Origin: Bacteroidota bacterium
Lineage (GTDB): Bacteria > Bacteroidota > Bacteroidia > Chitinophagales > Chitinophagaceae
Length of the DNA: 56,208 nt
Assembly: GCA_029555415.1 (NCBI GenBank)
Contig: JAKPSI010000024.1
Coordinates: 1 to 56,208 of the forward strand
Direction: 5' to 3'
The position numbers and the translations under genes are program-made. The notes under the pieces are model-generated. The model saw nothing but the letters and a program-made list of their open reading frames with translations, was not told where the DNA came from and searched no databases. Positions 17,935 through 26,318 of this stretch are shown here, piece after piece; the first letter of the stretch is position 1; every line of letters begins with the position of its first letter.

Positions 17935-18612
17935 TTATGCCTGCAGCACAAATTTATGGTTACCGATCATGGTGTAAGCCCATGGGTGTTTATAGGTCGT
18001 TGCTTTGATCCGCTTCGCGATCTCCGTTTCGCTCATATCCGGAGTGATGCGGCAGAGATCGTTCAGTTGTTTCCGGGTGAAAGGTTTGCGGGTCCACTTC
18101 CTGTCCGATACCGGCAAAGTGCCGCCTTGCTGCAAGGCGCCCATCACTTCATAAAAACAGGTTTCGATCAGGTGATAGCAATGTTCGGTGACACCGAGGA
18201 CCGAATCTTCCGGTTTCAGCGGAAAATCCTTCACTGCGATGATAGAGCCCGCATCTACCCTTGCATCCATATGATGACAGGTGATGCCATATGAAATTGC
18301 TTCTTCATAGACCGCAAAGTTGGTGCATCCGGTACCGGGATAATCCGGACTGCCCGGATGAAAATTGATGGCGGCCAGGGAAGCTGCACTGAGCAGGGTT
18401 GGTGGATATACCCATGGCGAGATGAAAGAGATCAGCAGGTCGCCTTTCCAGTTGAGGACGGAATCCGGCAATTTGTCGGAACGGCGCCCTTCAAATATCT
18501 CCACCTTGTTGAAATGGGACCGGAGCCAGGCTGAAGCACGCTGCGCGTATTCATTGTCTTTTTTGCAAATGAATAAGATGCTGATATCCCGTTGATAGTT
18601 GTTAAAAGCCAT
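17935..18612 (-). CDS. formyltransferase-family protein, probable sugar-nucleotide N-formyltransferase
   Basis: About 225 residues from the ATG at 18612; the longer frame would need a TTG start lying inside the predicted promoter. The formyltransferase active site is visible: Asn and His in INFHPG, then PDYPGTGC, and the Asp in VDAGSII, the N/H/D triad known from ArnA and methionyl-tRNA formyltransferases. Size and the absence of the tRNA-binding C-terminal domain fit sugar enzymes such as VioF or the ArnA formyl domain, which use N10-formyltetrahydrofolate. It opens the small operon 18612-12810. Confidence 0.87.
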   Translation of the reverse strand: MAFNNYQRDISILFICKKDNEYAQRASAWLRSHFNKVEIFEGRRSDKLPDSVLNWKGDLLISFISPWVYPPTLLSAASLAAINFHPGSPDYPGTGCTNFAVYEEAISYGITCHHMDARVDAGSIIAVKDFPLKPEDSVLGVTEHCYHLIETCFYEVMGALQQGGTLPVSDRKWTRKPFTRKQLNDLCRITPDMSETEIAKRIKATTYKHPWAYTMIGNHKFVLQA

Positions 18613-18639
18613 AGGTTGAAAAGGTTCCTCTGCCGGCCG

Positions 18640-18647
18640 CAAAGTTA
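18640..18647 (-). promoter_or_regulatory. putative -7 element of the formyltransferase operon
   Basis: The minus strand reads TAACTTTG, an exact TAnnTTTG match, 28 bases before the ATG at 18612 and just downstream of the terminator at 18707-18747. No clear TTTG -33 box was found at 19-21 bases, so this is a moderate call. Confidence 0.5.
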
Positions 18648-18706
18648 AGATGATTTGAGGAGCCTTCCTGCTGTAAATGCAGGATCACCGGCATGTACTG
18701 GTCAAT

Positions 18707-18747
18707 AAAAAAACCTGTTCAGCCGGTTAAAGCCGGGCTGAACAGGT
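18707..18747 (-). terminator. strong intrinsic terminator after the NeuD-like gene
   Basis: Perfect 12-base stem ACCTGTTCAGCC / GGCTGAACAGGT with an 11-base interior that can pair further, followed on the minus strand by seven T residues. It separates the long upxY-led operon from the formyltransferase operon. Confidence 0.9.
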
Positions 18748-18769
18748 AATTTAAAATATGTTGAGTGGA

Positions 18770-19432
18770 TCAGGCTGCGACCAGTTTCTGAGCCGCGTCC
18801 TTTTTAACGAGAAGTTTCGCGGGATTACCGACATAGGTCATGTTATCCGGAATATCGGTCAGCACGACTGAACCTGCACCAACGATCACATTGTTTCCGA
18901 TATGTACACCCTGACGGATGACGGAATTGGCGCCGATGAATGAGTTTTTACCGATCTCCACATTGCCGCAGAGTACAGCATTGGGCGCGATATGGGTAAA
19001 ATCACCGATGATGCATTCGTGATCGATGCTGGAGCCGGTGTTACAGATCACCCCTTTGCCCAGATTGACCAGCGGATTGATGGTGGCATTGGCAGCCACC
19101 ATGATACCGGTTCCGAGTTTCACGGATGAAGAGATCACGGCGGTCGGATGGATCGCATTCACGGGCTCGCCGAGGAACTGGCTCACTTGCGTGTGGATCT
19201 TTTCACGGATACCGTTGTGGCCCACGCATGCAAAGAAATCATAGTCCTGCAGCAGCGGTGCCACTTCAGATTCTTTTCCGAGATACTGAAGATGGTAGGG
19301 ATTGTTCGCCTTTTCTTCCTGATCGCAGTATGCTGTGACCAGACGACCTGCATTCAGCAATATGTCGATGATGACGTAGGCGTGACCGGAATAACCTATG
19401 ATGACCACAGGTTTCTTGAACTTGGCTTTCAT
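18770..19432 (-). CDS. NeuD/PglD-type sugar O/N-acetyltransferase
   Basis: About 220 residues starting at the ATG at 19432 (MKAKFKKPVVIIGYSGHAYV); an upstream in-frame ATG at 19489 adds 19 unlikely residues. The N-terminal Rossmann-like domain (VVIIGYSGHA) precedes a left-handed beta-helix of hexapeptide repeats (residues ~100-205), the layout of PglD and NeuD. These acetylate 4-amino sugars of UDP-linked precursors or sialic-acid-like sugars. The catalytic His region HPTAVISSS is present. It ends at the strong terminator and is 121 bases after the preceding glycosyltransferase gene. Confidence 0.87.
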   Translation of the reverse strand: MKAKFKKPVVIIGYSGHAYVIIDILLNAGRLVTAYCDQEEKANNPYHLQYLGKESEVAPLLQDYDFFACVGHNGIREKIHTQVSQFLGEPVNAIHPTAVISSSVKLGTGIMVAANATINPLVNLGKGVICNTGSSIDHECIIGDFTHIAPNAVLCGNVEIGKNSFIGANSVIRQGVHIGNNVIVGAGSVVLTDIPDNMTYVGNPAKLLVKKDAAQKLVAA

Positions 19433-19515
19433 TGATTTGGATTTTGCAGTACTAAAGTAAAAGTTCAGTCTGAAATCCGAAAGAATCAATGGGTCAATCC
19501 CGGAAAATTGTGTAC

Positions 19516-19540
19516 AAGTACTCGTACTTTCGACGTACTT
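19516..19540. repeat. GTACTT palindromic cluster between glycosyltransferase and NeuD genes
   Basis: AAGTAC-TC-GTACTT (19516-19529) is an interrupted palindrome, followed by another GTACTT at 19535-19540. It lies in the 121-base gap upstream of the NeuD-like gene. It may be a small hairpin or a binding site; nothing more can be said. Confidence 0.35.
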
Positions 19541-19553
19541 CTACGTGAAGCCT

Positions 19554-20717
19554 TCAATTTTGTTGATTTTCAAGCAGTTCACTGTAGGCTTCTTTCAGCA
19601 AACGGAACACGATCCGCTGATCGAACCAGGTTTCTATCTTTTTCCGAAGGTTGCCTGCAAGTGCATGCATTTTCCCCGGGAAATTTACGGCTGTGCATAA
19701 CCGTTCGTATAACTGCTGTTCATCGCCTTTATCGAATAATAATCCTGTCACTTCATCTTCCACGATATCGATATTCCCTTCAATGCGTGAACAGATCACG
19801 GGGCAACCCATGGCACCTGCCTGCAGTACGACATTCGGGAACCCTTCTCTGTGTGATGGATGCAGGAGTGCATGCGCAATGAGCATATAATGTTCCACCG
19901 CGTCACTCCATCCGGCCATGATGATACCCGGATGATTCAGGAGTAACGCTCTTGCTTTATCGCTTACCGGATCCAGTTCATCTTCAAAGGCACCGACCAT
20001 GATGAGACGCACTTTTTCATTCTGCTCATAGCAGCGAACGAAAGCAGCGACCAGTTCGTCGATGCCTTTATCGTGAACGATACGACCGACACTGAGGAAA
20101 TAATACAGATCATCCCGGAAACCGATTTTCTCTTTTACCTGCAAGAGCAGTGCAGGGTCAGGTACACCCGGACGGTAACGGGTGAGATCGATACCATTGG
20201 AAGAACCTTTACCGATCACCCGGAGTTTGCGTTCGGATACCAGGCGGTTCTCCTTTATATATTCCAGCAAGGAAAAGCTATTGGGCCACACATGGGTGGC
20301 AGAGGCGGCAGTGAGTTTCTCCATCCAGATGAGCACCTTTCGGGTGAACCCCTTAACGGTCATGAAACGAAGACCCGCGATGGTATGGATACGGATCGGG
20401 ATACCGGCCAGTCTTGCGGCGGTCATGGCCAGCAGACCTGCCTTGGGAGTGTGCGAGTGAACGATATCCGGTTTGATGCGGCGCAGTAGGATCGTTAGGC
20501 GGATGAGCGCAATGAGGTCACGGAAAGGCGTGATCTTCCGGGTCATCGGTACGATCTCATGCCTGCACTTTTCAAATGCCAGTACATCGGCGAGTTCGGG
20601 TCCGTCGGCACTGACCATGATCACTTCAAAGCCGTTATCCTGCATGAAGCGCATTTGTCCGCGCAATAATACTTTCAGGGAAAGGGGAACAGTGGTGATG
20701 CGGAGCAGCTTAGGCAT
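19554..20717 (-). CDS. family 4 glycosyltransferase
   Basis: About 387 residues from the ATG at 20717 (MPKLLRITTVPLSLKVLLRG), which overlaps the asnB-like stop by 8 bases; the frame stays open further upstream but only as a shadow of the asnB gene. GT-B fold: N-terminal HSHTPKAGLLAMTAA and C-terminal donor-site segment PSHREGFPNVVLQAGAMG with the E-x7-E type pattern of GT4. It transfers a sugar from a nucleotide donor to the lipid-linked repeat unit at the cytoplasmic face. Substrate unknown. Confidence 0.9.
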   Translation of the reverse strand: MPKLLRITTVPLSLKVLLRGQMRFMQDNGFEVIMVSADGPELADVLAFEKCRHEIVPMTRKITPFRDLIALIRLTILLRRIKPDIVHSHTPKAGLLAMTAARLAGIPIRIHTIAGLRFMTVKGFTRKVLIWMEKLTAASATHVWPNSFSLLEYIKENRLVSERKLRVIGKGSSNGIDLTRYRPGVPDPALLLQVKEKIGFRDDLYYFLSVGRIVHDKGIDELVAAFVRCYEQNEKVRLIMVGAFEDELDPVSDKARALLLNHPGIIMAGWSDAVEHYMLIAHALLHPSHREGFPNVVLQAGAMGCPVICSRIEGNIDIVEDEVTGLLFDKGDEQQLYERLCTAVNFPGKMHALAGNLRKKIETWFDQRIVFRLLKEAYSELLENQQN

Positions 20718-22551
20718 TTCGCAGATAACATTTTTTGTACCATACCTCAAGTGAGAACAGTGTGTAAAGCATTTTCGCCCTTTTCTCATCTCCGGTCTTG
20801 ACCTTTCTGTTCCAGAGTTTTTCAATGAATACCGGATCCACGAAATTCCGGGAATAGGCGTTGGGCGAAAGCAAATAGGCGCCAATGATCTCTTTGAGTT
20901 CATTATCCACCCATTTTCTGAGCGGGATCTCAAATCCTCTTTTAGGCAGATTGATCATTTCATGAGGCAGGTATCTTTCAGCAAGTTTGCGTAGGATGTA
21001 TTTAGTGGTCGTATCCTTCACCTTATATTCATCCCTGAGGGTCGGGATGTACTCGAGTAATTCCATTCCCATGAAGGGGCTGCGCCCTTCCAGCGAATGC
21101 GCCATAGTGGCGATATCCATCTTCACCAGCAGGTTGGCCAGCAGATGATCGAAATCGAGATTGAGCATTTTCTGGAGCCCCGTGAGCGGCGAGTTGTTGA
21201 TCCGGTCGAAATCACGGATCAGGGTCTGCAAAGCTTTCTTTTTATCGCCCTTGAGCCATTGTTCTTCGCCGGTGAATACATCGAGTGTAGAGGATAAATA
21301 AGTATTGACCCCACCCCTTCTGGCAAAATCGACAAGGCGGTAGATATAATTATACTTATTGGATTTGTCATGTGAAAGCGGCATGAACGGATGTACCACA
21401 TTGGCCATGGAACGGACGAAAATGCCGGGTTTGAAAAAATCGTATTTGCAGAATGGCACATAACGGCGATAACCGCCAAAGAGTTCATCACCACCATCCC
21501 CGTTCAGAATAACGGTCAGGTGTTTGCGTGCTTCCCGGCTGACATAATAACTGGGGATGGCGGAGCTGTCGAATATCGGTTCCCCGTAATTATAGATGAT
21601 CTTTTCGATATCCCCGAGGAGATGATCGAAGCTGATCTTGATCTCATGGTGCATGGTGCCGCAATGCTCCGCTACCTTTTTTGCAACAGGTGCTTCATCA
21701 TATTCTCCTTCAAAGGAAACGGTGAATGTCTTGAGATTGCTGTTGTATTTTTTTGCTATGGCGGTGACCAGGCCGCTGTCGATACCACCACTGAGAAAGG
21801 AACCTACTTCAAGATCGGATGATTCCACGCGGCGTTTGACGGCACGATGGAGCATTTCATCGGTCTTTTCAAGCGCGGTCTCAAAACTATCATTGGAAGG
21901 CTGACGGTAGAACTTATGGATATTCCACCAGCGGATGGGTCTTACCTGGGGTTGCTGAAGCGGAACAATGGCGTAGGATCCGGCCGATAGTTCCTTCACC
22001 TTCAGATAAGGTGTGGAAGGCGTTGAGAAATACGCGGAATAGATGTACTGGCTGATATTGGCCTCATCCACCTGCAGCGGCAATTGCCCGCGCAGCGCAT
22101 TGAGCTCACTGGCAAAGACCACCTGATCATTATCTTCATAATAATAAAGCGGTTTCTTTCCGGCACGGTCGCGGGCCAGGAATATTTCATTGCGTTTCCG
22201 GTCGTAGATGGCCAGCACGAACATTCCCCCGAATTCATCGAGACATTTTGGCCCCAGTAGTTCATAGGCATGCAGGATGGTCTCTGTATCGGAACCTGTC
22301 TTACAGTTGAGATTGAACTTTTTCCGGACCTCCATGTGATTATAGATCTCGCCGTTGAAAATGATGACGAGGTCATTATGCTCCATGGGTTGGTGACCGC
22401 TTTTGATATCCACGATCGCAAGCCGGAAGTGATAGAACTGGAGGTTCCGTTCTTCGAACATCGCCTGTTCGTCAGGACCACGATGAAAAAGATCTTTGGT
22501 AAGCGCAGGGATGTCCAGCCTGAAATTAATTGACCCGGCTATGCCGCACAT
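20710..22551 (-). CDS. asnB: AsnB-like glutamine-dependent amidotransferase (copy 1)
   Basis: 613 residues. N-terminal nucleophile Cys2 (MCGIAGS) of the class II glutaminase domain, followed by the asparagine-synthetase ATP-pyrophosphatase domain with the PP-loop SGGIDSG near residue 255 and GDGGDELFGGYRR. Inside a polysaccharide operon such proteins often amidate uronic acids of the glycan (as proposed for WbpS) rather than make free asparagine. It overlaps the Wzy-like gene by 26 bases upstream and the GT4 gene by 8 bases downstream. A second copy lies at 27538-29400. Confidence 0.88.
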   Translation of the reverse strand: MCGIAGSINFRLDIPALTKDLFHRGPDEQAMFEERNLQFYHFRLAIVDIKSGHQPMEHNDLVIIFNGEIYNHMEVRKKFNLNCKTGSDTETILHAYELLGPKCLDEFGGMFVLAIYDRKRNEIFLARDRAGKKPLYYYEDNDQVVFASELNALRGQLPLQVDEANISQYIYSAYFSTPSTPYLKVKELSAGSYAIVPLQQPQVRPIRWWNIHKFYRQPSNDSFETALEKTDEMLHRAVKRRVESSDLEVGSFLSGGIDSGLVTAIAKKYNSNLKTFTVSFEGEYDEAPVAKKVAEHCGTMHHEIKISFDHLLGDIEKIIYNYGEPIFDSSAIPSYYVSREARKHLTVILNGDGGDELFGGYRRYVPFCKYDFFKPGIFVRSMANVVHPFMPLSHDKSNKYNYIYRLVDFARRGGVNTYLSSTLDVFTGEEQWLKGDKKKALQTLIRDFDRINNSPLTGLQKMLNLDFDHLLANLLVKMDIATMAHSLEGRSPFMGMELLEYIPTLRDEYKVKDTTTKYILRKLAERYLPHEMINLPKRGFEIPLRKWVDNELKEIIGAYLLSPNAYSRNFVDPVFIEKLWNRKVKTGDEKRAKMLYTLFSLEVWYKKCYLRNA

Positions 22552-23956
22552 ATGGTTTACGTTTAACTGGGATAGCGAATTGAATGATACTTTTGAGCCA
22601 GTCCGGATATTCGATCTTTGTTTTCCGGTATAACAGCAGTAACATGATGAGGTAAAAGGCCGTACAGGGGATCTTATATCTTGAAAGTGCCCCGAAATTA
22701 GCCGTGGAGGTACCTACAGCAACCGAGAATACAGTGGCAAAGACAAAACACATCAGGATCATACCATCCCCGAAAATGGTGCCGAAGAATTTTTTGGGCT
22801 TCAGTTTAAGAAGCAGGATCAAAGTAAGCAACAGGAAGATGGTCGACTCTGCGGCGGAAAGTAACGCGATGGGTGAGTTGATCTCCCAGATGAACGGCCG
22901 GTAGAAGGTGGCAGTGAACCCACCGAAGATCATTGCGATCGGATTGCTGGTGTTAATAGTAAAATGCGAGTCCCCTGGCAATGTGGCCGCTACGGCATCA
23001 TATCCCGCACGCTCCTTTTCCGCACTGGCCAGTAACTGATCCAGCTGATACTGCTGTGCGGCTTCAAAGCTTGTGATATATTGCAACAGGAAAAACCCGG
23101 CGATGGCACCAACTACAAAAGTCATGACCGTGAATAATTGTCTTAACGTCCGGTCCTTGATCAGTTTATTGAATTCTGCGAAAAGCCAGATCAGCAGCGA
23201 AAGGACCAGCACCAGTAGGATATAGATCTTGATCGAAAACATGAGGTAACTGGCTATCAGTATCCAAAGTGCTGAAATAATATACCCCTTCTTCATGAAA
23301 ATAATGCTGATCAGACCATACATGATGATACCGATACTTCCGAAAGTAATGGGGTCCTTAAGCAAACCCGCACTCCAGAATGCTACCCCCGGAAGGAAAA
23401 GACAGGCGATCGCCAGCTCACGGTAAAGATTCGGATAAAAATAAAGGAAGGTTTTGAAAAGTCGTATGGCGCCCCCGAGCGCAAAGAACCCAAAGAACAT
23501 GTTGATGCATAAGTAACTGTTGCCGAATAAAAGTGAAGGGAATAATGCCAGTTTACCCGGAAAGAAGTTACTGGTGGAGATCATGTAATTGAACGTGATA
23601 TCCTGATCGAAGTTGTCGTAATAAAAATAATTGTTGAGCTCTTCCGTCTCATCAGAAAGTTTGGTCGTATTCAGGATGACCCAAAAATTTTCGGGGTTAT
23701 CATTAATGGCAGCACGCAGGTCCTTTGTTGCCTGAAAATACAGGTTCGTATCCCCACCCTTGAAATAGAATTGTGAGATCAGTGTGAAAGACAACACACA
23801 GATCACTTTGAAATAGAAAGCACGGTAGTAGATCTTCCTGATCTTGGGATCCGGCTGATTATTCGCCCGGTTCCGCAATATGAAGAATAGTGTTGCGAAA
23901 CACAAGGGGAAGAATAATATATCCGTCCAGGAGAAAAAACTTACCAATAAGGTCAT
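22526..23956 (-). CDS. polytopic membrane protein, candidate Wzy-like polysaccharide polymerase
   Basis: 476 residues, about 11-12 hydrophobic segments, with a larger loop of about 60 polar residues between residues 305 and 355 (QLDQLLASAEKERAGYD) as in Wzy/O-antigen ligase-like proteins. No strict motif proves this. The segment FKGGDTNLYFQATKDL near residue 70 is typical of a membrane-protein group often seen in exopolysaccharide clusters. It sits between a glycosyltransferase gene (81 bases away) and asnB copy 1 (26-base overlap). Polymerase function is an inference from topology and location. Confidence 0.6.
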   Translation of the reverse strand: MTLLVSFFSWTDILFFPLCFATLFFILRNRANNQPDPKIRKIYYRAFYFKVICVLSFTLISQFYFKGGDTNLYFQATKDLRAAINDNPENFWVILNTTKLSDETEELNNYFYYDNFDQDITFNYMISTSNFFPGKLALFPSLLFGNSYLCINMFFGFFALGGAIRLFKTFLYFYPNLYRELAIACLFLPGVAFWSAGLLKDPITFGSIGIIMYGLISIIFMKKGYIISALWILIASYLMFSIKIYILLVLVLSLLIWLFAEFNKLIKDRTLRQLFTVMTFVVGAIAGFFLLQYITSFEAAQQYQLDQLLASAEKERAGYDAVAATLPGDSHFTINTSNPIAMIFGGFTATFYRPFIWEINSPIALLSAAESTIFLLLTLILLLKLKPKKFFGTIFGDGMILMCFVFATVFSVAVGTSTANFGALSRYKIPCTAFYLIMLLLLYRKTKIEYPDWLKSIIQFAIPVKRKPYVRHSRVN

Positions 23957-24037
23957 AATGATATCACTTTATACCTGCTCACTTTTCCGGCACAGGCAAT
24001 TGCCCGAACTGCGGAAATCGTAAAAAAACAATGTATG

Positions 24038-25132
24038 TCAACTGAAAAGACTGAGGAAAAGCTCCTTTGTTGATGAAACAGAATAATGCTCTACTATTTT
24101 TCTGCGTGCAGCAATTCCCATTTTTTCTCTTTGTCCGGCATCCGCCAGTAACCGGCCGATCTTATCTTCCCAGTCATTCTCCGTACTGCAAACATACCCA
24201 TTCAATCCATCATCCACGATCTCCGTATTCACCCCCACCGGGGAAACGAGTGCGGGGATCCCCAAAGCCATATACTGTATGGCCTTAAAACCGCATTTTC
24301 CCCGGGTGATCTCATCATCCGGAAGCGGCATCAGACCAATATGAAACTTCATCAGGTCATAGGTTTCAGTATCTGAACTCCAGCGGACAAAGCTATAATT
24401 CTTTAATGGCAGTCTTGGATCCTTATCTGCGATCACATAAAAGGTGAAATTATATTTCTCCTGCAGACGCTGTAAGGCAGGTACAACTGAAGTAAGATAA
24501 GGCAGGGTACTGAAAGACCCCGTCCAGCCGACCGCAGGCATCAACGCAGACTGATTCTGCAGTCCGTAGTGCACGGTATCCGTATTCACGACAGTTGGAA
24601 CGACAACGACACTTTGATTGTGTTTCACGGCCATCTCCCTGAGATAGGAATTGCCCACTGAAACTTTATATGACCATTTGCAGATCTTCCCCACTTTTCC
24701 CAGAAACTTTACCGCCAGGAACTTATTATTATAGTGTGATTCGGCGACCCATATCGCGTCATCAAAATCATAAATGATCTTTTTGCGGAGTACTTTAGCG
24801 ATGAACCACTCAAAAACAGGAGGGCCGGCGATCGTCGCCCATCGATGAATATAGATGTATTCATAACCCAAAACTGTGAACATGTCCCGGAACCGCCTCA
24901 GGATACCTGCAAACATCACCAAGGCTTTGCCTATGATATTGCCACGGGAATAAAGGACATTCCTTCCGCGGAAACTCAGGTAGGACCTTACTTTATAACG
25001 TATACCCTGTTCATCCAGAAATGGCAGGTATTGTTCAAAACGGAATCGCTGCCCGGGTGAGATACCCGGTGGGGATGGCACCATGAACAGAATGGAAACC
25101 GGTTTAGAGTTGGCGGACGCCTGCTGCGTCAT
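24038..25132 (-). CDS. glycosyltransferase (GT4-like), tandem paralogue A
   Basis: 364 residues, GT-B type. N-terminal MVPSPPGISPGQRFRFEQY, central RKKIIYDFDDAIW and C-terminal GKCGFKAIQYMALGIPALVSP match the paralogue at 25205-26305 segment by segment, so the pair arose by duplication. The KIIYDFDDAIW stretch is common to GT4-like enzymes of exopolysaccharide clusters. Acceptor and donor are unknown. Confidence 0.85.
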   Translation of the reverse strand: MTQQASANSKPVSILFMVPSPPGISPGQRFRFEQYLPFLDEQGIRYKVRSYLSFRGRNVLYSRGNIIGKALVMFAGILRRFRDMFTVLGYEYIYIHRWATIAGPPVFEWFIAKVLRKKIIYDFDDAIWVAESHYNNKFLAVKFLGKVGKICKWSYKVSVGNSYLREMAVKHNQSVVVVPTVVNTDTVHYGLQNQSALMPAVGWTGSFSTLPYLTSVVPALQRLQEKYNFTFYVIADKDPRLPLKNYSFVRWSSDTETYDLMKFHIGLMPLPDDEITRGKCGFKAIQYMALGIPALVSPVGVNTEIVDDGLNGYVCSTENDWEDKIGRLLADAGQREKMGIAARRKIVEHYSVSSTKELFLSLFS

Positions 25133-25204
25133 GGCTTTTGTTTCTTTTGAAATTGTTGATTGGTATATTCTGAACGGCCGACCCGGATCTCCGTCATCCG
25201 GACC

Positions 25205-26305
25205 TTATGAACGATCCGTTACAGTATTCAGGATCGAAAGATAAGTTCCCTTATTGGCATTGATGGAAAATTTCTGTTCCACCTGAAGGGCACCAGCGGC
25301 CCCGATCCTTTGTCTGAGTGTTTCCTCTGTAATGAGTTTTCTTAAATACGCCAGCCATTCCTCATGTCCGTTCGCCAGCATTCCATTCACTCCATTTTCA
25401 ATGATGCGGAAATTGGCTCCGATGGCTGTAGCGATCGCCGGAACACCCGCGGCCATATATTGCAAAGCTTTCAGTCCGCTTTTTCCCAGCACCCATTCTT
25501 CGTCCGGCAACGGATACAAACCGATATCAAAGCGACCGATCGTTTCCACTTCATAAGACTCCTTCCACGCGATCGCTTCCGTTTCAATACCCGGCATGCT
25601 GAATTGCGCATCGCCCATCACCAGTAAACGGAATGCATATCCTTCCTCTTTGAGTTTTTTAAACACCGGTTCCAGCAAACTGAGATAGCGGGATGTACTG
25701 TGACTGCCACTCCAACCCAGGACCGCTTTACCGTCCTTCAACGCATAATCCTTGCGGGGCCGGTACAGATCCGTATTGATCGTTGAAGAAATGTCAGTCG
25801 TATGCGTATTGTACTTTCTGACGAATTCATCCAGATAAGGTGTACAGGTGATCACATGATCCGCCACCTTCATCAGCTTCAGCGGTTTACCCGCACCTTT
25901 GATCAGGCTGACGATCGGATTGGTACTGCTTGAAGTATTCTTCAGATATACCAGATCGTCGATATCATAGATGATCTTTTTCGCGAAGCGCCTGACCAGC
26001 CACTCAAAGAACGGAGGCCCGAATGGTGTCACCCAAAGATGTACATACACCACATCATAATTCCTGATCCTGAACAGGTCCTTTAAACGACGCAGATAAC
26101 CCCCCATGGAATAAAGTGCCTTCCGGATGAAATTTCCTTTCTTATATATGATACCCCAGAAGGTTTCGCTGATAAAGGGGCTTACTGTCACTTCATAACC
26201 GGCCTCGCGGAAAGAAGGGTAATACTGCTCGAATTTGAGACGCTGACTCGGCGCCACATGTTCAGGGTAAGGACAAAGGACAAGAATTTTCTTCGCTGCA
26301 CTCAT
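25205..26305 (-). CDS. glycosyltransferase (GT4-like), tandem paralogue B
   Basis: About 366 residues from the ATG at 26305 (MSAAKKILVLCPYPEH), which gives a 13-base gap to the upstream gene; the longer frame to 26374 lies inside that gene. Shares PSQRLKFEQYYPSF, KKIIYDIDDLVY and GKSGLKALQYMAAGVPAIAT with paralogue A. GT-B fold, probably cytoplasmic. It may add a related sugar at a neighbouring position of the repeat unit. Confidence 0.85.
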   Translation of the reverse strand: MSAAKKILVLCPYPEHVAPSQRLKFEQYYPSFREAGYEVTVSPFISETFWGIIYKKGNFIRKALYSMGGYLRRLKDLFRIRNYDVVYVHLWVTPFGPPFFEWLVRRFAKKIIYDIDDLVYLKNTSSSTNPIVSLIKGAGKPLKLMKVADHVITCTPYLDEFVRKYNTHTTDISSTINTDLYRPRKDYALKDGKAVLGWSGSHSTSRYLSLLEPVFKKLKEEGYAFRLLVMGDAQFSMPGIETEAIAWKESYEVETIGRFDIGLYPLPDEEWVLGKSGLKALQYMAAGVPAIATAIGANFRIIENGVNGMLANGHEEWLAYLRKLITEETLRQRIGAAGALQVEQKFSINANKGTYLSILNTVTDRS

Positions 26306-26318
26306 TTTATCATACTTA

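Noticed and set aside
22526-23956. Naming this protein wzy outright
   Set aside because: Topology and context fit, but no diagnostic residues could be identified by eye.
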